Below are positions 8,668-15,472 of a stretch of 53,394 nucleotides of DNA, piece by piece. The translations under genes were made by a program, and so were the position numbers. Each line of letters opens with the position of its first letter. Position 1 is the first letter of the stretch. This DNA comes from a virus. Where the stretch lies: IMG/VR virus record IMGVR_UViG_3300005530_000032, positions 1 through 53,394 of that record; one strand, given 5' to 3'. The notes below the pieces were generated by a model. It had not been told where the DNA came from. It worked only from the letters and a program-made list of their open reading frames with translations, and did not search any database.

Positions 8668-9063
8668 CTACTCGGTGAAGCCGGACACGTCGAGGGCGAG
8701 GTCGAACTCGGCTTTCATCGGTTCCTGCCACTCCTCGATGAGGTCTTTGATGCGGCGCAGCAGTTCGAGGCCGCGCACCGGGTCTTCCTCCGGCGGCAGG
8801 GACATGCGCCGCTTGATCTGCTCGCGTTCGTTCTCGTCGAGGCACGCGGTCAGGAACAGCGAGAAGGCCTGAGCCTTCTGCGAGACGGTCGCGTCCGCGG
8901 CGGTGGCGGCGAAAAGCTGGATCCAGACGAAGTCTTTCGGCATGCGGGCGTGGTAGGTCTCGCCGCCGAGCTCGAACGGGGTCACCTTGGGAGCGGGCCG
9001 CGGGGGCGTCTTGATCTTCGCTGCGGCGGGGCGGCGGCGGGCGGGGGTGCGCGATGCTGGCAT
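8668..9063 (-). CDS. Tail assembly chaperone, first ORF (G-like)
   Basis: 131 residues from ATG 9063-9061. A basic Pro/Ala-rich start is followed by FELGGETYHARMPKDFVW and a helical, charged C-terminal half (LRRIKDLIEEWQEPMKAEF). This fits siphovirus G-type chaperones that coat the tape measure during tail assembly: small, acidic-helical, two genes before the tape measure. It ends in TAG (8670-8668) with no obvious slippery heptamer before it; the downstream frame continues in phase. It begins a new stretch of the operon after terminator-like hairpins at 9170-9216. Confidence 0.7.
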   Translation of the reverse strand: MPASRTPARRRPAAAKIKTPPRPAPKVTPFELGGETYHARMPKDFVWIQLFAATAADATVSQKAQAFSLFLTACLDENEREQIKRRMSLPPEEDPVRGLELLRRIKDLIEEWQEPMKAEFDLALDVSGFTE

Positions 9064-9169
9064 GTCTGGTTCTCTCCGTTTGTCGGGGATAGTCAGAGAT
9101 TGCCCGATTTTGGTGTGGACTGTATGGCGACCCGCCCTGTCGCACGCGCGTCACACTCATGTCATACGA

Positions 9170-9216
9170 GTTCACCTCGGGTGAACCGGCGCCGGTCCGG
9201 CGCGCGCCGGACCGGC
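9170..9216 (-). terminator. Two adjacent hairpins
   Basis: GTTCACC (9170-9176) pairs with GGTGAAC (9180-9186), and GCCGGTCCGGCG (9191-9202) pairs with CGCCGGACCGGC (9205-9216). They follow the leftward small gene ending at 9235 and precede the chaperone genes, so they could stop or attenuate leftward transcription. There is no U-run, as is usual in actinobacteria. The 171-nt gap 9064-9234 holds no convincing gene. Confidence 0.5.
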
Positions 9217-9234
9217 CGGCGCGCGCCGTCGCGC

Positions 9235-9372
9235 TCACATCCTGCGCTGATGCCGCCAGGGCTGCGGCCGGCCGCGACGGATGCACGGCACGATCGCGAA
9301 CGCGCCGGCCGTCGCGGCGACCGGCAGCCACGGCCGGGCGTGCCCGGGGCCGAGCAGGTCGGCCTGAGCCAT
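9235..9372 (-). CDS. Very small putative membrane protein
   Basis: The frame ends at 9235. ATG 9372-9370 gives 45 residues (MAQADLLGPGH...); an in-frame CTG at 9408-9406, overlapping the upstream stop and preceded by GAGG, would give 57. A hydrophobic segment (WLPVAATAGAFAIVPC) followed by Arg-rich residues suggests one membrane span. It follows three small paralogous genes in the operon. A holin-like or tail-accessory role cannot be told from sequence; the start and even the reality of the gene are uncertain. Confidence 0.4.
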   Translation of the reverse strand: MAQADLLGPGHARPWLPVAATAGAFAIVPCIRRGRPQPWRHQRRM

Positions 9373-9404
9373 CAACTGATCGAACAGCGCGGCCTCGGCC
9401 GCGG

Positions 9405-9611
9405 TCAGCCGGCGACCTCGGTCACGGCGGCCATGCCAGCGGCGTGCCAGCCCCACTGAGCAGCCTCTTTCAGCGTCGCGAACGGAGGATGGCCGCCCTC
9501 GGGCGGCGAGGCCTCGCCGGTGGCGTAGGCGAAGCGCCAAAACGCGTCGTAAGTCGCCTCGCCGAGGTACGGCGAGCCGTCACGCTGGCGCAGCGACTCG
9601 ACCGAGATCAC
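9405..9611 (-). CDS. Small protein with repeated YxxF...W..AA motif (paralog 3)
   Basis: 68 residues from GTG 9611-9609, overlapping the previous stop as GTGA. The sequence ATYDAFWRFAYATG ... PPFATLKEAAQWGWHAAG corresponds to a ~50-residue module also seen in the two genes just upstream (AYEAY... W..AA and AYEVY... W..AA). Here the module makes up nearly the whole protein. Function unknown; the series lies between the gp10-like connector and the tail chaperone candidates. Confidence 0.65.
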   Translation of the reverse strand: MISVESLRQRDGSPYLGEATYDAFWRFAYATGEASPPEGGHPPFATLKEAAQWGWHAAGMAAVTEVAG

Positions 9612-10126
9612 GAGTGGGTTTCCTCATCGTCGCCACCGATCACCACCACCCGCGTGCCGGCCGGGCACTGCTCGGCCGCGGCGTCGCCGCCCGAGCAGCC
9701 CTCGGCCGCCCCGCCCTCGGCCGCCGGGGCGCCGTCGTCCTCGGCCGCCGGCGTCACGACGAGCTCGGCCGGCACCAGGCACGCGCTGCACCCGTCGCCC
9801 TCGCCGCACGAGCACGGCCGCGCGGCCGGCACCAGACCGCGCGAGCAGCCGGGCGTCGGGGCGACCTCGACGTGCCGCTGCACCGCGGCCAGGGCCTCGG
9901 TGCGCAGCTCGGCCGGGATCGTTTCGAGGACTGCGACGGCGATGCTCACCTTGACGTTGGCGACCACCGCGGCGGCGGCCGCCGACCAGCCGGCCCGCCG
10001 GTCCTCGTTCTGCTCGGCCCACGGGTGGATGCGCTGGCCGTCGTACGTGGTCCAATCCACCTTGTCGGCGTAGGCCTCATATGCCGCCTGGCCGAGGTCG
10101 AACGTGCACCCGCTTCTGCCGCTCAT
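9608..10126 (-). CDS. Small protein with AYEAY...W..AA motif and Cys-rich tail (paralog 2)
   Basis: 172 residues from ATG 10126-10124 (MSGRSGCTFDLGQ), overlapping the preceding stop. The N-terminal third carries the shared module (AAYEAYADKVDW ... RRAGWSAAAAAVV). The middle and end are rich in Ala, Glu and Cys (PCSCGEGDGCSAC) and low in complexity, ending GGDDEETHS. The Cys cluster might bind metal. Function unknown; co-translated with both neighbours. Confidence 0.65.
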   Translation of the reverse strand: MSGRSGCTFDLGQAAYEAYADKVDWTTYDGQRIHPWAEQNEDRRAGWSAAAAAVVANVKVSIAVAVLETIPAELRTEALAAVQRHVEVAPTPGCSRGLVPAARPCSCGEGDGCSACLVPAELVVTPAAEDDGAPAAEGGAAEGCSGGDAAAEQCPAGTRVVVIGGDDEETHS

Positions 10127-10599
10127 CGCTGGTCGCCTTCCTGTGCGTGGTCTGTGGGTTGTGCCGGGTCGAGCTGCGACACCGTGGCCGGGTGGCCGCC
10201 CCGCTCGTAGGCCTGGTCGAGGGCGGCGTGCGTCGCGGCGCCGACAGCGGTCTGCATCGCGGTGAACATCACCCGGCCCTCGGCCGTCCTGACCGCCTGG
10301 CTGACCTTGGCCGCGACGTCGTGGCCGGCCTGCCACATCTGGAGAGCGGCGACGGTCCACGCTTCGCGCTCGCACTCGTCGAGGTCGTCGAACCTCGGCG
10401 GCGCGCCGTGCTGTTGGGCCACGACCGAGCAGTAGACCTCATACGCCTGGCGGCCGTAGACGGACGCTGACTCGGGCACGTGCACCGGCTCGACGGCCTC
10501 GAACCGGATCCCGTCGCACCCTGCTGCGCTGCTGCTGTCGGTGCACTCGGTGCGTTCGGCGGCCGCGGTGCCGGCGCCGCCACCATGATCGATAACCAT
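10123..10599 (-). CDS. Small protein with AYEVY...W..AA motif (paralog 1)
   Basis: 158 residues from ATG 10599-10597. The shared module is at mid-length (RQAYEVYCSVVAQQ ... EREAWTVAALQMW). It begins 19 nt after the stop of the gp10-like gene and overlaps the next gene. Tandem duplication followed by divergence best explains the three adjacent genes. Proteins with this short motif are common in Streptomyces-type genomes and phages, but I know of no assigned function. Confidence 0.65.
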   Translation of the reverse strand: MVIDHGGGAGTAAAERTECTDSSSAAGCDGIRFEAVEPVHVPESASVYGRQAYEVYCSVVAQQHGAPPRFDDLDECEREAWTVAALQMWQAGHDVAAKVSQAVRTAEGRVMFTAMQTAVGAATHAALDQAYERGGHPATVSQLDPAQPTDHAQEGDQR

Positions 10600-10617
10600 G
10601 AGTCGTGATCATATGGA

Positions 10618-11112
10618 TCAGGCCGCGCCCTTTCCCGGACCCCCGGCGGGACGCCGGTAGGTGATGGGCCATCCGAGGGGGGTCAGCACCGCCCTGAGCG
10701 CGTCGGTCAGGAACGGGTTCCCCTTGGTGCCGGCGACCGACCGGGCAAAGAAGATCTCACCGCCCCGCTGCCATCGCAGCGCGGCCGGCCGGGGCGTGGT
10801 CGTCGTCGGGCGTGCCGAGGTCGTGCGCTTGGGGGTGATCCGCTTGCCGCTCGGCCCGTAGATGCCGGTGCCGTTGTGGACCATGAGCGCGTATTCGACC
10901 GGCGTGCCGACGCGCACGATCACCATGTTCCCGTTGACGGTCACGGTGTTGTCGATGCTGGCGCGTAGGCGGCCCTCATCGACCGGGCACCGGCGTTTGG
11001 CCTCGTTCTGGATCTTGCGGCCGAGGTTGTACATGTACTTGACGACCGGACCATCCTGGCCGGTCAGCAGCGACCTGAGCGCGGCGTCATTGATGATCAC
11101 GCGACTGGCCAT
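10618..11112 (-). CDS. HK97 gp10-like head-tail connector/tail completion protein
   Basis: 164 residues from ATG 11112-11110 (MASRVIINDAALRSLL). The core GRKIQNEAKRRCPVDEGRLRA followed by VGTPVEYALMVHNGTG is the hallmark of the HK97 gp10-like family, which completes the head-tail interface or tail. The C-terminus (NPFLTDALRAVL) also fits. It begins just after the terminator of an inserted gene, so it must be expressed by read-through or from an unseen promoter in 11,113-11,132. Confidence 0.85.
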   Translation of the reverse strand: MASRVIINDAALRSLLTGQDGPVVKYMYNLGRKIQNEAKRRCPVDEGRLRASIDNTVTVNGNMVIVRVGTPVEYALMVHNGTGIYGPSGKRITPKRTTSARPTTTTPRPAALRWQRGGEIFFARSVAGTKGNPFLTDALRAVLTPLGWPITYRRPAGGPGKGAA

Positions 11113-11132
11113 ATCAACATGTTAAGAAACGA

Positions 11133-11164
11133 CTGCCCCGCGCCGTCGCATCGGCGCGGGGCAG
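11133..11164 (-). terminator. Terminator of the inserted gene
   Basis: CTGCCCCGCGCCG and its exact complement form a 13-bp stem with a 6-nt loop; read leftwards it is followed by TCGTTTCTT. It ends the transcription unit of the gene at 11,184-11,954. Confidence 0.8.
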
Positions 11165-11183
11165 CCTGGCGGCCGGGCGCGGT

Positions 11184-11954
11184 TCAGGCGGCCACCGCGG
11201 CGTGCGCGAGGTCGTACCACTCGGTGATGGCGCCCACCGGGTCGATGCCCTCGCGGCGGGCGGCGTCGCTGATCCGGCGCACGATCGAGGTACGGGCGTC
11301 CTCGGTCATCGTGCCGGCGGCCTCGGCCTCGCGCGCCTCGGCGGCCAGCTCGACGACGAGCTGCGCGCACGACCGCGTCTCGACCGGTGCGGGGGCCGGC
11401 AGCTCGAACGCCGGCACCTGGCGCGCGCCGGTCGGCGCCGGCGCCTCGATCTCGTCGAACAGCTCGAACAGCGCGACGTGCGAGGGGATGCCCGCGGCCC
11501 TGCCGGCGGCGGACGCCGCGCGCACGATCGCGGCGCGGACGTCGAGGTTCATCGTGCCCTGCTCGTCGGCCTGGCGGAACTGCCGCGCCAGCGTGGTGAT
11601 CGTCTGCGCGTAGCTCGGCGCCGCGGCCTCGGCGGGCTGCTCGGCGACCTCGGCGACCTCGGCGGCGGTCGGGGCGGCCGCCGCGTTGCGGGCCTGCTCC
11701 TCGGCCAGGGTCGGCACCGCGATGTAGGACTCGTCGGCGGTCGGGGCCGTCTCGGGGTACTCGGCATCCATCGCCCTGCGCACGTACGGGTAGGACAGGC
11801 AGTTGGCGCAGGTGACCTTGCCCGTGGTGCGGCGGAACTTGGTCAGCCGGTTGTTCTGACCGCCCGTGCGGCACATCGGGATGTTCGCGATGTCCGACTC
11901 GACGTGAGTCTTGCCGCCGCCGTAGGACACCAGGCGCACGAGGTCTTCCATCAT
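11184..11954 (-). CDS. Independently transcribed accessory protein with duplicated helical domain
   Basis: 256 residues; ATG 11954 or 11951, 6-7 nt after GGGGGAG. The N-terminal part has CRTGG ... VTCANC, a possible zinc site. Residues ~115-170 and ~200-256 are an internal duplication (YAQTITTLARQFRQADEQGT / CAQLVVELAAEAREAEAAGT, then DVRAAIVRAASAAGR / DARTSIVRRISDAAR). It has its own palindromic promoter at 11,994-12,022 and its own terminator, although it sits between connector genes. This is the layout of a moron: a non-structural gene inserted in the late operon and expressed separately. Function unknown. Confidence 0.8.
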   Translation of the reverse strand: MMEDLVRLVSYGGGKTHVESDIANIPMCRTGGQNNRLTKFRRTTGKVTCANCLSYPYVRRAMDAEYPETAPTADESYIAVPTLAEEQARNAAAAPTAAEVAEVAEQPAEAAAPSYAQTITTLARQFRQADEQGTMNLDVRAAIVRAASAAGRAAGIPSHVALFELFDEIEAPAPTGARQVPAFELPAPAPVETRSCAQLVVELAAEAREAEAAGTMTEDARTSIVRRISDAARREGIDPVGAITEWYDLAHAAVAA

Positions 11955-11993
11955 TTCGGTCTCCCCCTTCGGAGTGTTTCCCTGACAAGAGAA

Positions 11994-12022
11994 ACATTAC
12001 CAGTCCGGACCGGACTTGTCTA
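11994..12022 (-). promoter_or_regulatory. Palindromic promoter-operator (copy inside late operon)
   Basis: Read leftwards: TAGACA (12022-12017), a 17-bp spacer holding the perfect inverted repeat AGTCCGGTCCGGACT, then TAATGT (11999-11994). It lies 40 nt before the start of the inserted gene. Identical in design to the cassettes at 28-31 kb. Confidence 0.9.
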
Positions 12023-12040
12023 GTTTCGCTTGGGGGGCGG

Positions 12041-12592
12041 TCACTCCACCGGGGCGGCTCGCATGATCCCCGTGGCCACGACCGTGACGACGACGCCGGC
12101 GCAGCCGCCCATCGGCCCGAGCGGCAGACTCGTCGTCACGTCCCACCGCCAGCCGGCCAGCGCCCCGGCCGGCTGCGGCTCAGGGCAGCAGGACAGCGCG
12201 CGCCGGATGTGGTACTCGTCATTGATCAGGGCGAGCGAGTCGGCGGTGTACTGCGCCGGCGTCGGCGGCCGCGCGCTGTTGCCGTCGAACGCGGACACGC
12301 AGCGGTGCACGCCGAGGTCGATCGTCACCTGCGTCGCCCGGCCGCACTGCGTGTTGTCGGCCCTCGGCGTCCCCTGCACCGGCTCGGCCCGCTGGAAACG
12401 CGCCCACGCCTGGCCGTGCGTCTTGGCGTGGCCCGAGGCCGCCTCGCATTCGCAGCAGCCCTCCATGCTCGGCCATTGGATCGCGTGGCGCACCGCGCAC
12501 GAGCACACCGGCCGGCCCGCGGTGTCGAGCTCGGTGCACACGCAGTTCAGCAGCAGCGTGATCAGGGCCTCGACCGAGGTCAGCTCGCTCAC
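12041..12592 (-). CDS. Cys-rich head-tail connector candidate
   Basis: 183 residues from GTG 12592-12590, overlapping the adaptor stop as GTGA. It carries about 12 cysteines (NCVCTELD, PVCSC, GCCECEA). Directly after the adaptor and before the gp10-like gene is where head-closure or tail-terminator genes lie, and the second half (YHIRRALSCC ... GVVVTVVATG) is beta-rich. Which of these roles it has cannot be decided from sequence alone. Confidence 0.6.
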   Translation of the reverse strand: MSELTSVEALITLLLNCVCTELDTAGRPVCSCAVRHAIQWPSMEGCCECEAASGHAKTHGQAWARFQRAEPVQGTPRADNTQCGRATQVTIDLGVHRCVSAFDGNSARPPTPAQYTADSLALINDEYHIRRALSCCPEPQPAGALAGWRWDVTTSLPLGPMGGCAGVVVTVVATGIMRAAPVE

Positions 12593-13413
12593 GGCATGCC
12601 CGTCTCGGTCGGCCACGTCTGCACGCCCGGCCGGCGGTCACCGGGAAAGCGGATGTACGGCGGCCGGCGGTGGCCGCCGGGGTTCACCGTGGCGATCCAC
12701 TGGTCAACCTCGGGGATCCCGGTGAGCCCCATCTTGTAGAGCAGCGTCGGGTCGAGGGTGTAGGTCATGCCGTCGCGGCTGACCTGCGTCACCCGGCCGG
12801 GGATTCGGCACTCGCCGTTCGCGCACGCCCGCGTGAGCTCGCGGGCGAGGATCGCGGTCATCATGTCGCCGCCGGCCGGCACCGGCTCGCCGTAGGCGTA
12901 CTCGACGCCGAGGGTGCCGACCGCGGTCAGCGGCAGATCGAGCCTCTGGCAGAACGGCCACCCCTTGCCGTCGAGGCGGTACAGCGACTCTTTCCCCATC
13001 ACCTTGTAGGCGGACGGGTCCAGGCGTACGCCGTCCTGCCACACGGCGGTGACCGAGTCCACCGGGCCGGGCAGGTCGAGGGCTTGGGTGTAGGTGCACG
13101 AGCAGTCGTCGGCGCACGAGCCGCCGCACACCATGTTGATCCACGACCCGTTCATGATCGTGGGGTTGAAGTAGCCGCCGCCCCACCCGGCCCACTGCGG
13201 GCCCCACCCGAGGCCCCACCCGACCGAGGCGCAGACGCGCCGGCACGGGCGCACGATCCGGGGGCAGGTGCCGAACCGGCGGCCGGTCTGCGACCACAGC
13301 ATCATCGTCGCGACCTCGACGCACTTCTCCCACACCGCCGGGTCGATGCCGCTGACGTCCACGCATGCCGTATCGACAGGCCAGGTGCAGGGGTTCGCCG
13401 GGCCGGTCGTCAC
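12589..13413 (-). CDS. Head-to-tail adaptor
   Basis: 274 residues from GTG 13413-13411 (MTTGPANPCTWPVD). The pattern IDPAVWEKCVEVATMMLWSQ near residues 23-42, followed by TGRRFGTCP, is typical of actinobacteriophage head-to-tail adaptors that dock on the portal. About 13 cysteines are present (GGSCADDCSC). It follows the major tail protein after a low-GC gap, whereas in most siphoviruses the adaptor precedes the major tail gene. Confidence 0.75.
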   Translation of the reverse strand: MTTGPANPCTWPVDTACVDVSGIDPAVWEKCVEVATMMLWSQTGRRFGTCPRIVRPCRRVCASVGWGLGWGPQWAGWGGGYFNPTIMNGSWINMVCGGSCADDCSCTYTQALDLPGPVDSVTAVWQDGVRLDPSAYKVMGKESLYRLDGKGWPFCQRLDLPLTAVGTLGVEYAYGEPVPAGGDMMTAILARELTRACANGECRIPGRVTQVSRDGMTYTLDPTLLYKMGLTGIPEVDQWIATVNPGGHRRPPYIRFPGDRRPGVQTWPTETGMP

Positions 13414-13444
13414 GACGCGCCACCTTCCACGGTCACTCGGGCGT

Positions 13445-13529
13445 TGTCAGTGTTCTGACATGCCGATTTGAATTGCACGACATGTTTGCAATGCTGCGCA
13501 ATTCTGTAATGAAATCCTGACGAATCAGG
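13445..13529. promoter_or_regulatory. Low-GC intergenic region with three inverted repeats
   Basis: Between the major tail gene and the adaptor, GC drops visibly over ~100 bp. It holds TGTCAG-TGTT-CTGACA (13445-13460), ATTGCA-N9-TGCAAT (13472-13492) and CCTGA-CGAA-TCAGG (13516-13529). Together with the terminator beside it, this suggests an internal promoter/operator for leftward transcription of the adaptor and tail genes. No protein-binding assignment is possible from sequence. Confidence 0.5.
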
Positions 13530-13551
13530 GAACTGACAAGGCTTTGAGTTC

Positions 13552-13582
13552 GGGGCCGGCCGGGTCGCGCCCGGCCGGCCCC
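13552..13582 (-). terminator. Strong hairpin after major tail gene
   Basis: A perfect 13-bp GC stem (13552-13564 with 13570-13582) and 5-nt loop lie 7 nt beyond the major tail stop. This would end or reduce transcription after a highly expressed virion gene. Confidence 0.75.
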
Positions 13583-13588
13583 GGCCGG

Positions 13589-14869
13589 TCACGCGGTGAA
13601 GTTCGCCGAGGCCGGCGCGCTGTCGCCATAGGTGATGTTGTCGCCCTTGGCGACGACCACGAACTTGTAGGTCGTCCCGCCGGTCAGGCCGGTGAACGTC
13701 GCCTGAGGGGTCGCCGGCAGCCCGGCGATCGTGCCCGACGAGATCAGCGTCGTGCCGGTCGAGTCGAAGACCTGCGCCACGTAGTAGGGGGTGCTCGTGT
13801 TCGCGACCTGGTTCCACTTGCCGATCAGGGTGTTCGCGACGGTCGGGTTCTGCGTGAGCGTCGGCGTGGTCAGCGGGTTCGCCGCCGCGGTGGTCATGGC
13901 CGTGGTCGTCGAGGCGGCCGAGTTCAGCGAGTTCACGCCGTCGCCGTTGGCCGTCACGCTGACGTTGTACGTCTGGCCGGCGGTCAGGCCGGTGACCGTC
14001 CCCTGAAGCGCCGTACCGGGCACGGTCGTGGTGAACACCGGGTTCGTGGTGCCGTTCTTGATCGCCGTCAGGGTGTAGCTGACGGCGCCGGAAACCGCCG
14101 TCCAATGGGCGGTGATCGTCGAGAGCGTGCCCGATCCGGTCTGCACCGGCGCGGTCGGCGCCGGCAGCGTCATCGCCGGCGTGGCCACGCCGCCGCACCC
14201 GGCGTTCGGCGGCGCGAGCGAGGTCGCGAACCACACGAGCGGCTGCGTCGCCGCGACGGCGGACAGCAGCGGCACCGGGTTGCCCGAGGGGTCCTGCCGC
14301 ACGTTGTACGGACCGACGCCCCACTTGGGGTTCGGCAGCGTGCGCCCGTTGAAGATCGTCAGCGCTTCTTTGTTCGTGATGCTGATGTCACCGAGGGTGC
14401 CGCCCTGGCAGAACGGCAGCAGCAGGTAGCCCCACCCGCCCTGAGCCGTGTTGGACGCGCAGAAATCCACGCCCGTCATGTCCTGCCACAGTTCGAGCGC
14501 GAACCCGCTCGCGTACGTGGTCGAGGTGTCCACCCGGAAACCGATCGGGTTCCCGGCCTCGTCCACCTCCTCATACCACGTCGGGTTCAGGAGCTTGATC
14601 AAGTCAGGGTCCTGCGAACACATCGTGATCTTGATCGTCAGCCACTTGATGGCGTCGAGCGACTTAGCGAGGATGCAGGGATCCCCGCCGGCGTTCTTCA
14701 CCGTGATCTCGTCGCCGGCCAGCACGTTCGGCGAGATATCGACGGCCGTGAACCCGGTCGTCACGACACTGTTTTTCGGGCCGGCCAGCGGCCGACCGCA
14801 CCCGTCGAGCGCCGTGACGCGCATGCGGCGCCCGAACGCGTAGCTAGGGCAGATCGCCTGAGTCGTCAT
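13589..14869 (-). CDS. Major tail protein with C-terminal Ig/FN3-like repeats
   Basis: 426 residues from ATG 14869-14867 (MTTQAICPSYAF). The first ~230 residues follow the actinophage major tail pattern (MRVTALDGCGRP, LKNAGGDP-like loop, IKWLTIKITMCSQDP, GWGYLLLPFCQGG, NPKWGVGPY). Two fibronectin/Ig-like repeats follow (ITAHWTAVSGAVSYTL ... TGLTAGQTYNVSV; then YVAQVFDS ... TGLTGGTTYKFVV), a common surface decoration of tail tubes. A terminator follows, in keeping with high expression. Its place upstream of the adaptor gene is unusual. Confidence 0.8.
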   Translation of the reverse strand: MTTQAICPSYAFGRRMRVTALDGCGRPLAGPKNSVVTTGFTAVDISPNVLAGDEITVKNAGGDPCILAKSLDAIKWLTIKITMCSQDPDLIKLLNPTWYEEVDEAGNPIGFRVDTSTTYASGFALELWQDMTGVDFCASNTAQGGWGYLLLPFCQGGTLGDISITNKEALTIFNGRTLPNPKWGVGPYNVRQDPSGNPVPLLSAVAATQPLVWFATSLAPPNAGCGGVATPAMTLPAPTAPVQTGSGTLSTITAHWTAVSGAVSYTLTAIKNGTTNPVFTTTVPGTALQGTVTGLTAGQTYNVSVTANGDGVNSLNSAASTTTAMTTAAANPLTTPTLTQNPTVANTLIGKWNQVANTSTPYYVAQVFDSTGTTLISSGTIAGLPATPQATFTGLTGGTTYKFVVVAKGDNITYGDSAPASANFTA

Positions 14870-15459
14870 CAGGATGCGTCCCTTCGAGTGCCGGCGGCAG
14901 CCTGAGCGGCGGCCCTTCTCCGAGCGGTGGGTGAGGTGACCTTGGGGGCGCGCCGCTCGTCGTCGGCCGGCGCGGCGGCCTCGGCCGCCTGCTCGGGCTC
15001 GGCGGGGGCGTCGCCGGCGTCGTCCGCGGCGGCCTCGGCCTCGGCCGGCGCGTCCTCGGCGGGCTGCTCGTCGTCCGCGGGCGCGTCGTCGGCCGGCGCC
15101 TCGGCCGGTGCGGCGGCGGCCGCATCGTCGGCGGGCTGCTCGGCCGGCGCGCTCTCCTGCTCGGCGGCCTGCTCGGCGGCCGCGGGCGCGTCCTCGCCCG
15201 AGGCCCCGGCCGGCGCCGTCTCGCCGGCGTCGGGGGCGCCGGCCGGCGCCTGGCCGTCGTCGGCCGGCTGCTGCTCGCCGTCGTCGTCGCTGTCGTCCGG
15301 CAGCAGCCCCACGGCGCGCGCCAGCGACTCGGGCACGTCGAGCCCCATATAGGGCGTGTCGGTGACCGTCGCCACGCGCTTGTCGTGGTGGTCGCTGGCC
15401 TCGATCTTCGCCAGAATCTCGGCGAACTCCTCGGCGTCCTTGGGGACGATGATCGTCAC
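14869..15459 (-). CDS. Low-complexity acidic Ala/Pro-rich protein
   Basis: 196 residues from ATG 15459-15457. The first ~55 residues are ordinary (MTIIVPKDAEEFAEILAKIE, PYMGLDVPESLARAVG); the next ~115 are almost only Ala, Asp, Glu, Pro and Gln, ending in a basic tail (PTARRRAAAQAA). A small folded head with a long disordered acidic arm suggests a scaffold or assembly factor, but no family is recognised. It lies between two structural genes and abuts the major tail start. Confidence 0.65.
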   Translation of the reverse strand: MTIIVPKDAEEFAEILAKIEASDHHDKRVATVTDTPYMGLDVPESLARAVGLLPDDSDDDGEQQPADDGQAPAGAPDAGETAPAGASGEDAPAAAEQAAEQESAPAEQPADDAAAAAPAEAPADDAPADDEQPAEDAPAEAEAAADDAGDAPAEPEQAAEAAAPADDERRAPKVTSPTARRRAAAQAAAGTRRDAS

Positions 15460-15472
15460 CGGGGATTCCTTC

